From NCBI GenBank assembly GCA_027382625.1, contig JAJKFJ010020726.1:1-64000 (forward strand): a DNA stretch of 64,000 bases. The letters run 5' to 3'. This DNA is from Tetmemena sp. SeJ-2015. Lineage: Eukaryota; Ciliophora; Spirotrichea; Sporadotrichida; Oxytrichidae. Under the pieces are notes generated by a model. The model worked only from the letters and a program-made list of their open reading frames with translations. It made no database searches and was not told where the DNA came from. A program made the translations under genes and the position numbers. Shown in pieces: positions 12,038-22,239 of the stretch (positions are counted from its first letter, which is position 1; every line of letters starts with the position of its first letter).

Positions 12038-12440
12038 TAGTTGAGAATTAAATTAAAATCGGTGATTAGTTAAAATAATAAATGGAGAGTTGTAACTTCG
12101 TGCCAGTTCACCCACTCACCTACAGCTTGTTCGATAGCTTATCAAAAATTAATATGAGTTTTTTTCTGTAATAATCGCCTCAGCACCTCGCAGCAGCGAG
12201 ATATGATGTGCCCAAGATCTCACTTTCGAAATATGCTTTCAGTTTTAACTTTTGTCGCTTATAATTTTGAGCTGAGAGCTCCCACACAAAAGTTGGAAGG
12301 ATGAAAAGTTCTTAGAATTCCATTCTGAATCGAATGGTGTAATAATTATTCAAATTTGACACACAGTTCAACTGCCGCTCATTTATTCCAATTTAATTTA
12401 ATATATATTTAATTCTCTTTTTTATTAAATTCTCAGCTAT
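12038..12440 (+). mobile_element. 400-bp MITE family M, copy A
   Basis: Left end TAGTTGAGAATTAAATTAAA; right end, reversed, TAGCTGAGAATTTAATAAAA: imperfect terminal inverted repeats of about 22 bp. Internal landmarks: AAAATAATAAATGGAGAG, AAAAATTAATATGAG, GTCGCTTATAA, GAGCTCCCACACAAAAGTTG and ATCGAATGGT. The same order recurs at 17045, 20003, 38090, 41717, 43108, 54164 and partly 55740. No ORF is conserved. Confidence 0.8.
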
Positions 12441-12444
12441 TTAT

Positions 12445-12970
12445 TTCAATGTTATTTGAATAGAATTAAATTAAATATTCTTTAAGTAATTTTTTTTACT
12501 TTAGTGAGCAAGGAATTTTCGATAATTTAAAAAAAAATAAGTTATGATAGCAAAGAAATCACTTTAGTTGTATATAATTTTTGCAAGTTTTTACTCCAGA
12601 ATTATAAGCTATTTGAGGATTAATTGACGATAAGAAATATAAGAACTTCAATTCATTGAGACTGGTCTCTAATTAGGCCTGCGAAAACATTTGTAAAATA
12701 ATTTTGTTTTAGCGACTTCTTTATAAGATTAAAGTTTAAAACTAAGTATTGAGACTTTAAAATTTAAATATGAAAGAAAATGAATATTTTTAAATAATAT
12801 ATTAAATAATTTTATCATTTTAAACTCCACTATCTTATTCTATATATTTCAAAATGCCTAAGCTGAGAAAATTGGCTATCTTTGTTATAGCTTGGTGGGC
12901 GTCTCTTATCATCAAAGGACAGTTAAAGCAGATTAAGAAAATTTTCCTTATATTCTGAAATTAATATCTT
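12445..12970. other. AT-rich spacer
   Basis: Between MITE copy A and palindrome P2. No gene or repeat recognised. Confidence 0.4.
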
Positions 12971-12974
12971 AATA

Positions 12975-13680
12975 TACCTAAGAATTTAATGCAGAATCGA
13001 AGGTTTTTTCTAGAAATACACTATCTTACTCTAGCAGCAGAAGGCGAGTACAAGCTCGAACTAGGAGAACTCAGATTTAAAGCGATAAATTAAAACAACC
13101 TATATATATGAACTTTATTAATTTTTTAATGTAGTTATTCTTGCCATCTCCACATATTTCAAAGCAAACACACTTAGAGCTCTTTCTTTCTTGTCTTCTT
13201 CATCTTCATCATCATCGTTATCTTAGTGCTCACGCTCTCCCTCTCAATAGGAGCGAAAAAGCAAAGCTTTTTCTCTAAAGTTCTACTTCTACTTATGTTT
13301 AACTTCCTTATCATCAAACATTTCTGCGTATCTCTGCAATGCAAACTTATCACTTTGTCAAAAGTGTTCAAACACTCAAAAGACAACTACAGTTGTCAAA
13401 GCTCCTCTTGAGAGGGAGAGCGTGAGCACTAAGATAACGATGATGATGAAGATGAAGAAGACAAGAAAGAAAGAGCTCTAAGTGTGTTTGCTTTGAAATA
13501 TGTGGAGATGGCAAGAATAACGACATTAAAAAATTAATAAAGTTCATATATATAGGTTGTTTTAATTTATCACTTTAAATCTGAGTTCTCCTAGTTCGAG
13601 CTTGTACTCGCCTTCTGCTGCTAGAGTGAGATAGTGTATTTCTAGAAAAAACCTTCGATTCTGCATTAAATTCTTAGGTA
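12975..13680. mobile_element. Palindromic MITE P2
   Basis: A 706-bp foldback element with ends TACCTAAGAATTTAATGCAG in inverted orientation, flanked by TA. Arms run 12975 to about 13250 and about 13403-13680; the loop is about 150 bp. Arm sequences differ from P1, but the tips and the inner core (CCATCTCCACATATTT, read as CVCFEICGDGKNND on the other strand) are shared. Open readings inside the arms are by-products of the palindrome. Confidence 0.9.
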
Positions 13681-13756
13681 TACTTAAAGTCAGAAGAATT
13701 TATAATTCACAATAAGGGTTTAAGGAAGAGGTCAATTAAATTTATTGAGAAAAAAA

Positions 13757-13950
13757 AAGTTCACAAATTAATAGTTTAGACTCTGTAATATTATTATATA
13801 ATTTGCTTTTACAAAAAAATAAATTTATTTTTGAATAGTCTTGTTAATAAATAAATAAAAAGCTTTTTTCTAGTTATTCACTTCTCATTATATATTTTCA
13901 ATATTTATTACACTAAAATCAACAAATTCATATTTAGAGCTTAAATCCTG
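13757..13950. repeat. Dispersed AT-rich repeat, copy 2
   Basis: Second copy of the repeat at 23-200, with the same order of short landmarks but diverged by substitutions and indels. It lies just outside palindrome P2. Confidence 0.6.
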
Positions 13951-14414
13951 GTCATAACCTACAAATTAGAGGAAATTGGAGAAATTTTAATAAATTTAAG
14001 CCATCAATATAGAGAACTTATTTTTTTTAAAATAAATTTTTCTAAATATAATATTTATCATTTAAGAAATTCTATTGACACAATGCCCTATTTAGATTAT
14101 ATCTATCAATTATGAATTAAAAATATTTACTAAAACTTAATATGGAGAAAGAGTTATTAAAAATTAAGAAGAGAAAAAGGAAATATTAGGATTTCATCTA
14201 TCATATACTAGTTTATCTTTATAAGTTTAAATTGTAAAATTAAATATCTTATAATTATATTGATTTCTAAAGAGGTTAATTAGTTATAATAATTAGGGTA
14301 ATATTTTTTATGCTTAAAAGTAAACTTATAAATTATAATAATTTGTAATAAATGTTCACCTTTATATAAAGTAACTAATTATTTGGAGAACACAATATTC
14401 CCCTGCCTGATTAA

Positions 14415-14520
14415 ATTTAGAAAAGAAGGTTCGAAGATGAGGAAGCTAGGTCCATCTGGCCCAACAGAAGAGAGAAAGGAACCTCTTAAGAATCCCTTCT
14501 TCCCAGATAAGCAAAAGTGA
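14415..14520 (+). pseudogene. Transposon ORF2-like C-terminus (fragment)
   Basis: Plus-strand reading GSKMRKLGPSGPTEERKEPL, then KNPFFPDKQK and TGA at 14518-14520. The same segment is at 39770-39900 (minus, degraded) and 62745-62780 (minus: GSKMRKLGPSGPT). It is convergent with the transposase end immediately to the right, as in the copy near 39.8 kb, so both belong to one element. It could be one of the accessory ORFs of a TBE-type transposon; I cannot tell which. Only the C-terminal 35 residues remain. Confidence 0.6.
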
Positions 14521-14529
14521 CTTAAGTCA

Positions 14530-14745
14530 TTAAGTTAAGCTTAAATGCTTTCCTAAATATTCACTCTACCTTATCTCGCACATAACTTTGTCTTCTCTTC
14601 TTCCACTCTCTTACAACTACTGACTATTAAATCCTCTGTATCGATAGCTTAATCATGCATCAAGTGATAGAGCAGCAGCTTCTTATAGTGTCCCTTAACT
14701 AAGTTCCAGTAAAACTCAATGCCGATTAAGAAAGGGTAAAAAAAG
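14530..14745 (-). pseudogene. Tc1/mariner-like (TBE-type) transposase C-terminus, fragment
   Basis: Minus-strand frame reading IEFYWNLVKGHYKK, then LLLYHLMHDQAID, SSCKRVEEEKTKLC and onward. An Ile-Glu-Phe/Tyr-Trp block followed by a basic helix is where DDE transposases of the Tc1/mariner/TBE group carry their last catalytic Glu, so I read this as the C-terminal end of such an enzyme. The same sequence occurs on the plus strand at about 39590-39760. The upstream catalytic Asp residues are absent here. The fragment is inactive and probably part of a decayed germline transposon. Confidence 0.6.
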
Positions 14746-15285
14746 TCAAAATGAAACTGAGATAACATTTTTAGTTGTTTATGAGTATTTTCATATTTGC
14801 AATTTCTTATTCACTTTCCATTAAGGATTTTTTAATGTACCAATCAGTTAAAATTAGTTTATTGTAATTAAAGACAGAATATATAATCTAATAGATTTAA
14901 AATAATTCATAGCAATTTCTTCTTAGAATTAATAGCGATCTCAACAGTTCCTATTCTCTCCAGGAACACTGGCCAAAGGCTAGTAAAATGATAAAGGGAA
15001 TTGTATTTTTAGAAATCAATACTAATTAATACATTAATTTTTTCTCCCTCAATAAGTCCCCAATTTAATTCAGAATTTAACTGGATATATGCTTAATGGA
15101 GAGAATTTTCTGATATAACATGCTTTTATTCATACACTTTAGTTAAGGTCTTAAAACATCTTATATTCAAAAACTCCTGATTATATATATATTAGATCTG
15201 GGAATTTCTTAGAATTATATTTATTTATAGATGCTATTTTATATTAAAATTTTGAAACTGATTTTAAGTATTTTTGTTTAAGTTA

Positions 15286-15485
15286 TTGCATCGAACTTAA
15301 CTTTGAAGTCTACTTAGTTTTCGATGGGGACTTGGGTTGAGGATTCGAAGAAGCAGTGGTCTGGCATTGAGTTGGTCTGCACTCTCACAAACACTGACCC
15401 ATTTTCATAGGTGCAAGTCACTTTAAACTTTCTAGACCATGTGCAAATATTCTTGTTATCTTTGTACAAGACCATTAATCTTAAA
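15286..15485 (-). CDS. YHYH-family gene 3, MDS a (isolated)
   Basis: Minus-strand reading DNKNICTWSRKFKVTC, then TYENGSVFVRVQTNSMPDH, CFFESSTQVP and ENQVDFKVKFDA. It is about 95% identical in DNA to segment a of gene 2 (32269-32457). Its end carries TTCGATGCAA (complement of 15286-15295), which is also present at the start of both b segments at 30501 and 46376. Joining to either gives in-frame KFDASVSDL. No b, c or d segment lies next to it. The nearest unpartnered ones are at 43.8-46.4 kb, beyond the complete gene 2, so this may be a widely separated MDS of gene 3 or an orphan duplicate. Confidence 0.75.
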
Positions 15486-15911
15486 GAATTTAAGACTAAA
15501 AATTAATTCTCTTTAATTATTCTCACAGCAATTCTCAGTAGAAAGATATGTTACGCTCTCCCCTCATATCTACCTTCAAACTCTTTAAAACACGATTTAC
15601 TTATATCTTTGCGATCCTATACAAAATTTGCAAGTATGCAAAGTTCTTAATATAATATGCCAAATAGAGAGGCTTAATTGTTATTTAAATTGAAGAAGCT
15701 TCAACTAATACTCATAAAATCTATTTAATATACAAGCTAATTATATTTTCCATAAAATTATCTGCAAAATAATTAATTGATATTATTAGTTATAATTTTT
15801 TTCTTTGTAAATTAGATAATAATAGTTTGATTTAAATAATTTAGCAAACTCATACTCATTTATTATAAAAATAAAAGATTTAGTATTTTATATAATTATA
15901 AATAAACTTAA

Positions 15912-16545
15912 GAGATTTTAGGGGAAGGCCTTTCCTCGTCATCCAATTTTTTCATGAAAATATGAAAAATCTCTATCTAACCTAAAATTAGCCAAAACTC
16001 CAATTTTTTTGTCCTAATTGAAATTCAAAGGATCTATTTAGGCCATTTTCTTTATTTTATAAATTTAAAAAGACCTTTGAAAGAATATTATTTTTGAGAA
16101 AAAAATTAAATTTCAAAAGTATTGTTAAATAAATAAAAAATAGGATGAATTTTATAAGTTTGAGATAAATTTTTCAGATGATCAGAGATCTCACAAATAA
16201 TATATCAGTCTTATAATCTTCTTTATACTTAAATCACCAAACAAAACATAACCTATTCTATAAATAAAAATACTTTTATTGCAACTGTTTTTCTTTTTAT
16301 TTTATAATTTTTATATATAATACAACTAGTTTTAAATAAAATGTTCTGAAAAATAAAATCTAGAGAATTATTTTTTTTAAATAATGCTAATTTTCTATAA
16401 TATAGAATATGGCATTGATGACCCTTTAAATTTGAATTTGGACTAAAAAATTGTTGTTTTTGGATAATTTTTGGATAGATCATGATTATTCATATTTTCA
16501 AAAAAAATGGATGATGAGGAAAGGCCCCTCCCCTGAGATTTTATT
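15912..16545. mobile_element. MITE P7 with about 60-bp terminal inverted repeats
   Basis: The left end has AGGGGAAGGCCTTTCCTCG followed by TCATCCAATTTTTTCATGAA. The right end is its inverted counterpart (ATGGATGATGAGGAAAGGCC, then CCTCCCCTGAGA). The interior is AT-rich with no gene. The tip shares GGCCTTTCCTCG with element P6 at 54917, so both probably use the same mobilising enzyme. Confidence 0.75.
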
Positions 16546-17044
16546 GCATTAAAACCCAAATATCCCTAAATTATTTTTTAAAAATATTTTTATAATTTAA
16601 ATATTCTTAAAAGTTTCTCATCTCTATTGAAGAAAATTATAGTTATTGATTTATTCAAAAATTGAATTAAGATATAATTTAAATGCAAATGGTTTAAAGA
16701 GGCAATAATATAAGTGTATCTAATCGAACTAACTCTTTCACCGATAGATGCTGCGTGTATTCTTAATCCCATCCGTTCAACATTTTTTTGTGAGAGGACT
16801 AAAGATATCTAAGTTGGCTATCCAGCAAGTACAAGAGGTGGCTATTTAATGGTCTTAAAATTGTATCCAAATTTTTTTAAATCAATTATCAATTTAATCA
16901 ATATTTAAACTATATGTATAAATTATAAACCTTTATTTTAATTTTAATCTTTGTTAAGTGGATTAGATCAAGTTTTAACTTAGATTCCAATAATAATTAA
17001 GAGTAGGAAATTTTCTAACTGATATCACAAATATTACTTTCATT

Positions 17045-17385
17045 ATAGATGATAATTTAATGGAGAGAAAAGAAATTAAATTAATTTATATATGAAATTA
17101 ATATGGATTTAATGAGTGGCAGTTGAAGTGTGTCCAATTTAAATAATAATTACTCCATTAGATTCAGCATCAAATTCTAAGAACTTTATATATTAACAAT
17201 TTTTGTGTGGGAGCGCTCAGTCAAGAGTTATAAGCAACACAAGTTTAAATGAAGCAGATATTGAAAATAGAGATGAGAAAGTGAGTTATATCTCGATGCA
17301 GAGAGGTGCGTAAAGAATGTCAAAGAAAAAACTCATATTATTTTTTGATAATCTATCTAAAAATTTGCAAATCGAGGAAAGTTTT
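17045..17385 (-). mobile_element. 400-bp MITE family M, copy B (diverged)
   Basis: Reverse-oriented relative of copy A. Landmarks include CAGTTGAAGTGTGTCCAA, TTTTTGTGTGGGAGCGCTCA, GTTATAAGCAACA and AAACTCATATTA. The tip near 17050 is weakly conserved. Confidence 0.6.
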
Positions 17386-17687
17386 CGTGATTTAAACTGT
17401 CATTAAGTGGAAAATCTTCATTTATAGGATTTAATTTTTCAATTTAGTGAATTAATTAGTAAATGCAATAGTGAAAAATGAAAACACGCATACAGTATTT
17501 TTGTGAAACATTCCTTCAAAATTTTGAATTTGTGATGTTTTTGCTTTTAATATTTATGCATTCTTGTCGATTGAGAAAATTTTCTACTCGAATTGCATGT
17601 TTGAGAAATGAATAAATAAGAATTAGGGAATAGAATTCAGCCTTTTTTATCTCATAATAGTAATTAATTTTCTTTATTTAACATTAT

Positions 17688-18200
17688 ATCTAAGAATCTA
17701 AAAGAAAATCGTGAAAGCCTTAGAGAAAGACAGTCTATGAAAAATAAGTAGAAGCTAGAGATCAGAGTTGAAGTGATATATATATATAAACTAATCATAT
17801 ATTTAAATTTCCTAATTTTTAATGTCCATTGATATTATAACATCCCCACATATCTCATTACAAGTGTCTTGAAGTACTGGTTCAACTGTTTCTCGAAAAC
17901 ATGAGTGAAAGTAGGGCGTCTGTTTTGTTTGTCTTCACTCTAGTGGAAAGAAAAGGAACTTTTCCATTCTGTTTAATGAAAAGGATATCGAAGAGTGTGT
18001 TTATTATCAGATAAGTTAGAATACTCAGTCAAAGTGTCAAAAGTGTTCAAGAGATTTTCAATTTCAACCAAGCAACTTAAATAGCAGAGTTCCACTTGAG
18101 TGGAGACAAGCAAAACACACACCTTACATTCACTCATGTTTACGAGAAAAGGTTGAACCAGCACTAAAGACACTTGTACTGAGATATGTGGGTATGATAT
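17688..18200. mobile_element. Palindromic MITE P3 (right arm truncated)
   Basis: The left end TATATCTAAGAATCTAAAAG and left arm (to about 17945) closely match P1. The right arm begins about 18085 and stops near 18200, just after the ACTGAGATATGTGG core, so the outer 130 or so bases of the right arm are missing. It belongs to the P1 subfamily. It lies about 300 bp from an x segment (18508-18640), just as P1 abuts the x segment of gene 1. Confidence 0.8.
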
Positions 18201-18507
18201 TGATTTTTTGGATGAAAAATTTCATAATTTTCTAGTAAACAAATTTGATATTCCAAGTAATAAAAAATTGCATAGAAATAAATTAGAATTTTTAATTCTT
18301 TTATTAACCATTATAATAAATAACATTGGTTATGAAGTGGTAAATAATGAGATAACTCTAACTATAGGTGATAAAAATTAACCTCTAGAAATTATTGAAT
18401 AAAATAGTACTAAATTATTTGTTTCTTTATATTTCTTTTCTCTCTAATAGAGAGTTTAAAAATTAATTTTATCAATAAAATACAATTATAATTGCATCAT
18501 AAATTGA

Positions 18508-18640
18508 GTTTTGATTGGGTCATTCCTTAGCATGAAACTTGCGATGCTTTAATTCTTGAAAAGTCAGAAATAGTTTGCTCTCTCTCATCCGTCGCATCCA
18601 TTTAAGACGCAAATTCTTTGCATTTATTACTCTAAAAAAA
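18508..18640 (-). CDS. YHYH-family gene 3, MDS x (isolated)
   Basis: Minus-strand reading NKCKEFASQMDATDERE, then QTISDFSRIKASQVSC and QGMTQSKL. It is highly similar to x of gene 2 (33045-33165). It lies 3 kb upstream, in gene direction, of segment a at 15286-15485, the same x-to-a order as in genes 1 and 2. The matching b, c and d are not adjacent. TAA/TAG serve as Gln. Boundaries are approximate. Confidence 0.75.
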
Positions 18641-19394
18641 AAATGAACAAATAATTATTAATTATACTTTAAATATTCTTCTAACATACGTATTAAGTTT
18701 AAATTTGGAAATATAATAGCAATAAAAATCTAAGAATTCTAAGCTGACATCGAAAATTAGTTATAGGTAAAATTTAAGGTAGTTAGAATGAAAATCAATA
18801 GAGGGTAAAAAAGTGGCTGTAAGTTGTCAGGCTTCCAATCTCTATGAATTATAACTGACTTGAGTAGTACTTTAAGCTAACATTAAAATATTAAAATAAT
18901 TAAATTAGATATTGAATTTGTATTTTATAGTTTAAAAGAGTGAAAATAAATAGCAAAAAGGTTATTGAACATTTTAATATAACACTAATCTTAGTCTTAA
19001 ATTAATTATGCAAATACTAATCATCTAATGGCATAATAACTATACTTAAATTCATATTTTGATAATTGGAAGTATGATGTTGAGTTATTTCATAATCAGC
19101 ATTTTAGAAATTAGGAATTCTAAAATTTTAATCTTTAATTTATATTCAAGAAAAATGATAATTATATATTAATTTCATTAATCTTCATCTTCGATACATT
19201 AAATAAATAATTCAAACAATATACCTTTCAGAATTAAATGCTTAATCTTATCTTGGATGATAATAAATTAATTACAAAAAGCAGATTCTATAAAGTTATA
19301 ATTCATTTTAAAAATTATGAAATGAGTAAGATAAATTTGAAGAATGTTTTATCTTTAAATAAAGTTAAATTAATAAATGAAATTCAATTATATA

Positions 19395-19800
19395 TTTTGA
19401 ATAGCAAGTTTGTCAGTAGATGGCGACTAGATTTTTTATCTGGAAGTAAAAGTGGGATGAGGAATATGTTCGAGTTGCCATCTCTCTGTTTTAGAGGGCG
19501 CTGGTCTATGAGTTTATATCGGAGTGGGAGTAGTGGTTGAAGTTAGAGTAGTTATAGTCTACGTAGTAGTGGTGGTAGGAGCCTATGTCGTAGTGGTCGG
19601 GGCTGCAGTAGTCGTGGCTGGAGCTGTGGTTGTGGTTGGCGCTGGAGTTGTAGTGGTTGAATCAGAAGTTGTAGTTGGAGGAGCAGTAGTCGTTCTTTCA
19701 GTGCAGATCATATCGTAGGGAAATGATATTCTATAAGTTTAGCAATATGTAGTAGAAGGCCTTAAAATCGCGCAAGTTCTGCTGCAAAAAGATGGAATCA
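19395..19800 (-). CDS. Cys-rich, Thr/Pro-stalk surface protein, gene T2 (main MDS)
   Basis: Minus-strand reading SFCSRTCAILRPSTTYCQTY, then SFPYDMICTERTTTAPP and a Thr/Ala/Pro stalk of about 60 residues. The conserved tail follows: APSKTERWQLEHIPHPTFT, SRQK and STDKLAIQN. The order and the tail match T1 and especially T3. The first head segment (GCDL.TC...PGYFC in T1 and T3) was not found nearby, so the 5' MDS is missing or distant. Predicted extracellular, O-glycosylated stalk. The Val-rich plus-strand reading over the same bases is an antisense shadow. Confidence 0.75.
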
Positions 19801-20002
19801 TAACCCATAAATATTAAAAGGATGAAAAAGTTATTTATAAATTATTTCCTTTTATTATATGGATTTCATAATTAGGCTAGTTTAAAATTTTAGCAAATTG
19901 ATTTTACATTTCAAAAGCTAACCCTGAAACCCAATTTATTCGTTAAAATGGTAAAAAAATTGTATTCGATAAAATAAATAAACTATGAGACAGAATATAT
20001 AA

Positions 20003-20405
20003 TAGCTGAGAATTTAATATAAAAAAGAGAATTAAATTAATAATTAAATTAATAAATTTAAAATCCGTATCAGTTGAAGTGTGAGATATTGAGTTTAAAT
20101 TATGATAATTTGATAAAGAATTAAATTCTAAGTATTTTTATCCTTGCAGCTTTATCGTAGGAGGTCTGTGGCAAGAGTTACCTCGTTCATAAGTTTTTGA
20201 ACTTGGATAATTTATTGGTTTGGAGATTTGCGAAATCTATTCATAAGCATCTCCTATCGGCAGTTGAGCAGCCTCATTTTATAATTAAATAAGTTATCGA
20301 ACAACCCCATATTCAGTTATCTATCTCCCTTTTTAACGGCCCACAATTTACAACTCTTCATTTATTATTTTAACTATTCTCCGATTTTAATTAAAATTCA
20401 ACTAT
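20003..20405 (-). mobile_element. 400-bp MITE family M, copy C
   Basis: Starts TAGCTGAGAATTTAATATAA and ends, reversed, TAGTTGAATTTTAATTAAAA then TCGG. The family landmark order is kept (TCAGTTGAAGTGTG; CATTTATTATTTTAACTATT), but part of the interior has been replaced or rearranged (about 20150-20300). Confidence 0.7.
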
Positions 20406-20529
20406 AATTCATAGTAAAGATGGCCTTATTGATATGATAGTGATGAACTCCTGTCATTAATCAGTAGCGAAGTTAACCATAATCACATCCGAGCTTAGAC
20501 TCATTGACAAAGAAATTCTTAACTGCGCC

Positions 20530-20790
20530 TTTTCATGAATCACTTACTCTGCATTCGGCTCACGCTAGTTGTCCTCAACGAATCTAGGTCTGGGTCTGCC
20601 ACTCCGATTGAGGCGGGGATATGCCTCTCCTCGAACCATAACTTTCAGAAGGCGTAGTACTGGAAGAATTGACTCTATGCCTTTTTTTCTACTGATGTCA
20701 AGCTTACTAAGTATTGAAAGTCCTTTTCGGTGCCATCAGAAAATACAATTCTTTTCTATACTGTTTGCCTTGTGCGTTTCATCTTTTTTT
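20530..20790 (-). other. GC-richer coding-like island, possibly transposon ORF
   Basis: Two minus-strand frames look protein-like. One contains KLWFEERHIPASIGVADPDL and ends in TGA. Another runs uninterrupted through GIESILPVLRLLKVMVRGEA. A plus-strand frame (20569-20832) is also open. The base composition resembles the transposon remnants at 21.9 and 39 kb. I cannot decide which frame is real; a decayed element is most likely. Confidence 0.35.
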
Positions 20791-21900
20791 CCAATTTTAC
20801 TAAGTAGTAATTTCTTAAGAATTAATATCTAAATCACTTCTTTCAATAGTTAAATAGCGTGCTATTACTTTAATATTGTATTAAATTACAAGTAGAATTA
20901 GCAATATACCTAAAATATCTTTAAGTATAATAAATTATTATTCTTCTTTTAATTATATTTTTATAATAAATTAGGGTGTTTAAAGGTTTGAACTGTAATT
21001 GAGTAGTAGCATCTATTGTTATTTTGCACAAGATTATTGCATTAACTGGATACCGAAAGCAGAAATATAACGCAATTGAATCCTGGGTTAATACGGCATG
21101 TTTAAGTATCCGCCATCGGCTCCACTATAATGAAAACAATTAATTTTAAGAAATTTAATAAACCCGATCTAAAGTAATTTGCTTTAATCAAAAACTCAAG
21201 ACAAAGTCCCTTGGACAAAATTTCTGACAGATAAGTAACAAGAAATTTAAAAAATATTAAGCGAAACGATGTAGAAAAGTTGTGTTGGTGAAAGGAGGGA
21301 GATTTATCGGCTTTTATCAAAGCTTTACTCGTTCCGTTTCTCCCGTAGAGCGATCTAGTATAAATATTTAAGAGTAATTATATGTCTTAATTATAAGTCG
21401 AATGGAATATATTGAGCCCTTAAGCCATAGGAGATAAGTGCTACTTCCCTCACTGTAGCCTTTTTACTCTAGATTAATGATCTCAAATGAGAGTAAACCT
21501 AAAAGAGTAAAAGTTGCGGTAGAAATCCTCAAGGAAATCTGATAATGATTTTAAAGAGTATGTTATTAGGTTCTTAAAATGCTACTATTTGAAGGTAGTC
21601 ACCATAAACTATAGAGTCTTTTGATCTAGTTGAGTAAACCCTAGGCCATATACTCCTGCAGCGGTTAATTTGAATTTTTAAACCTTGGATAAGACCAAAT
21701 CACAGTTGAACTCACAATTAAGACTGTCAATTTTATAATTTCAATTAGGATACTTCGTCCTAAAAATAATAATGATTTTTATACTTATATGTCATGTCAT
21801 GGTCTAGACATGTGCTCAGGAATCGGTTTCTCCAGTTTCATTTTGACTCTAAGGTATGGATGTAGTCACCCTTATCAGTATGAATAGCCAGTTCTCAACA

Positions 21901-22235
21901 TCATCTCCATCGGAAAAATGTTGAGAGTGCCAGCGCGCAATATACTCTCGCATTTAAAGTTGCTTTGCAGATGAGAAAGTTAGGAGTTGCAGCTGTTCTC
22001 ATCGCACTTCTAAGTTACACATCAATCATTATTTGATTGATCCTCAAACTCTTCGCCACTAAGCGCACTTCAGTTTGGAGTAGCGCGCGAAGATCTTCAA
22101 TAGATAGTTTCCTTATCTCAAGATCTCTCCGTAGACTGTAGCAAACATCTATCGTTGAAATGGCATAACGTACAAAACTGTGAATCGAGTGAAGCGCGTT
22201 ATAGACCTCACTAAGCCATTTTATTATAATAATCT
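21901..22235 (-). pseudogene. Transposon-like ORF fragment (copy 1)
   Basis: Minus-strand frame of about 108 codons ending in TGA at 21901-21903. It includes KWLSEVYNALHSIHSFVRYA, then RRDLEIRKLSIEDLRALLQT and AMRTAATPNFLICKATLNAR. Gln is encoded by TAA at one site. A degraded copy of the same sequence is at 38835-39200, next to the transposase and ORF2-like remnants, which links this ORF to the same element family. Just downstream another frame reads ELAIHTDKGDYIHTLESK then TGA, possibly the true C-terminus after a frameshift. No domain is recognised. It might be an accessory ORF of a TBE-like transposon. Confidence 0.5.
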
Positions 22236-22239
22236 GAAA

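Noticed and set aside
13174..13411. Open readings on both strands inside P2
   Set aside because: Mirror-image by-products of the palindrome, without family support apart from the short CGDG core.
16253..16772. Open readings on the minus strand
   Set aside because: AT-rich, low-complexity, partly inside P7, no conservation.
19524..19718. Val-rich open reading on the plus strand
   Set aside because: It is the antisense of the Thr/Pro stalk of T2; the minus-strand frame carries conserved head and tail motifs.
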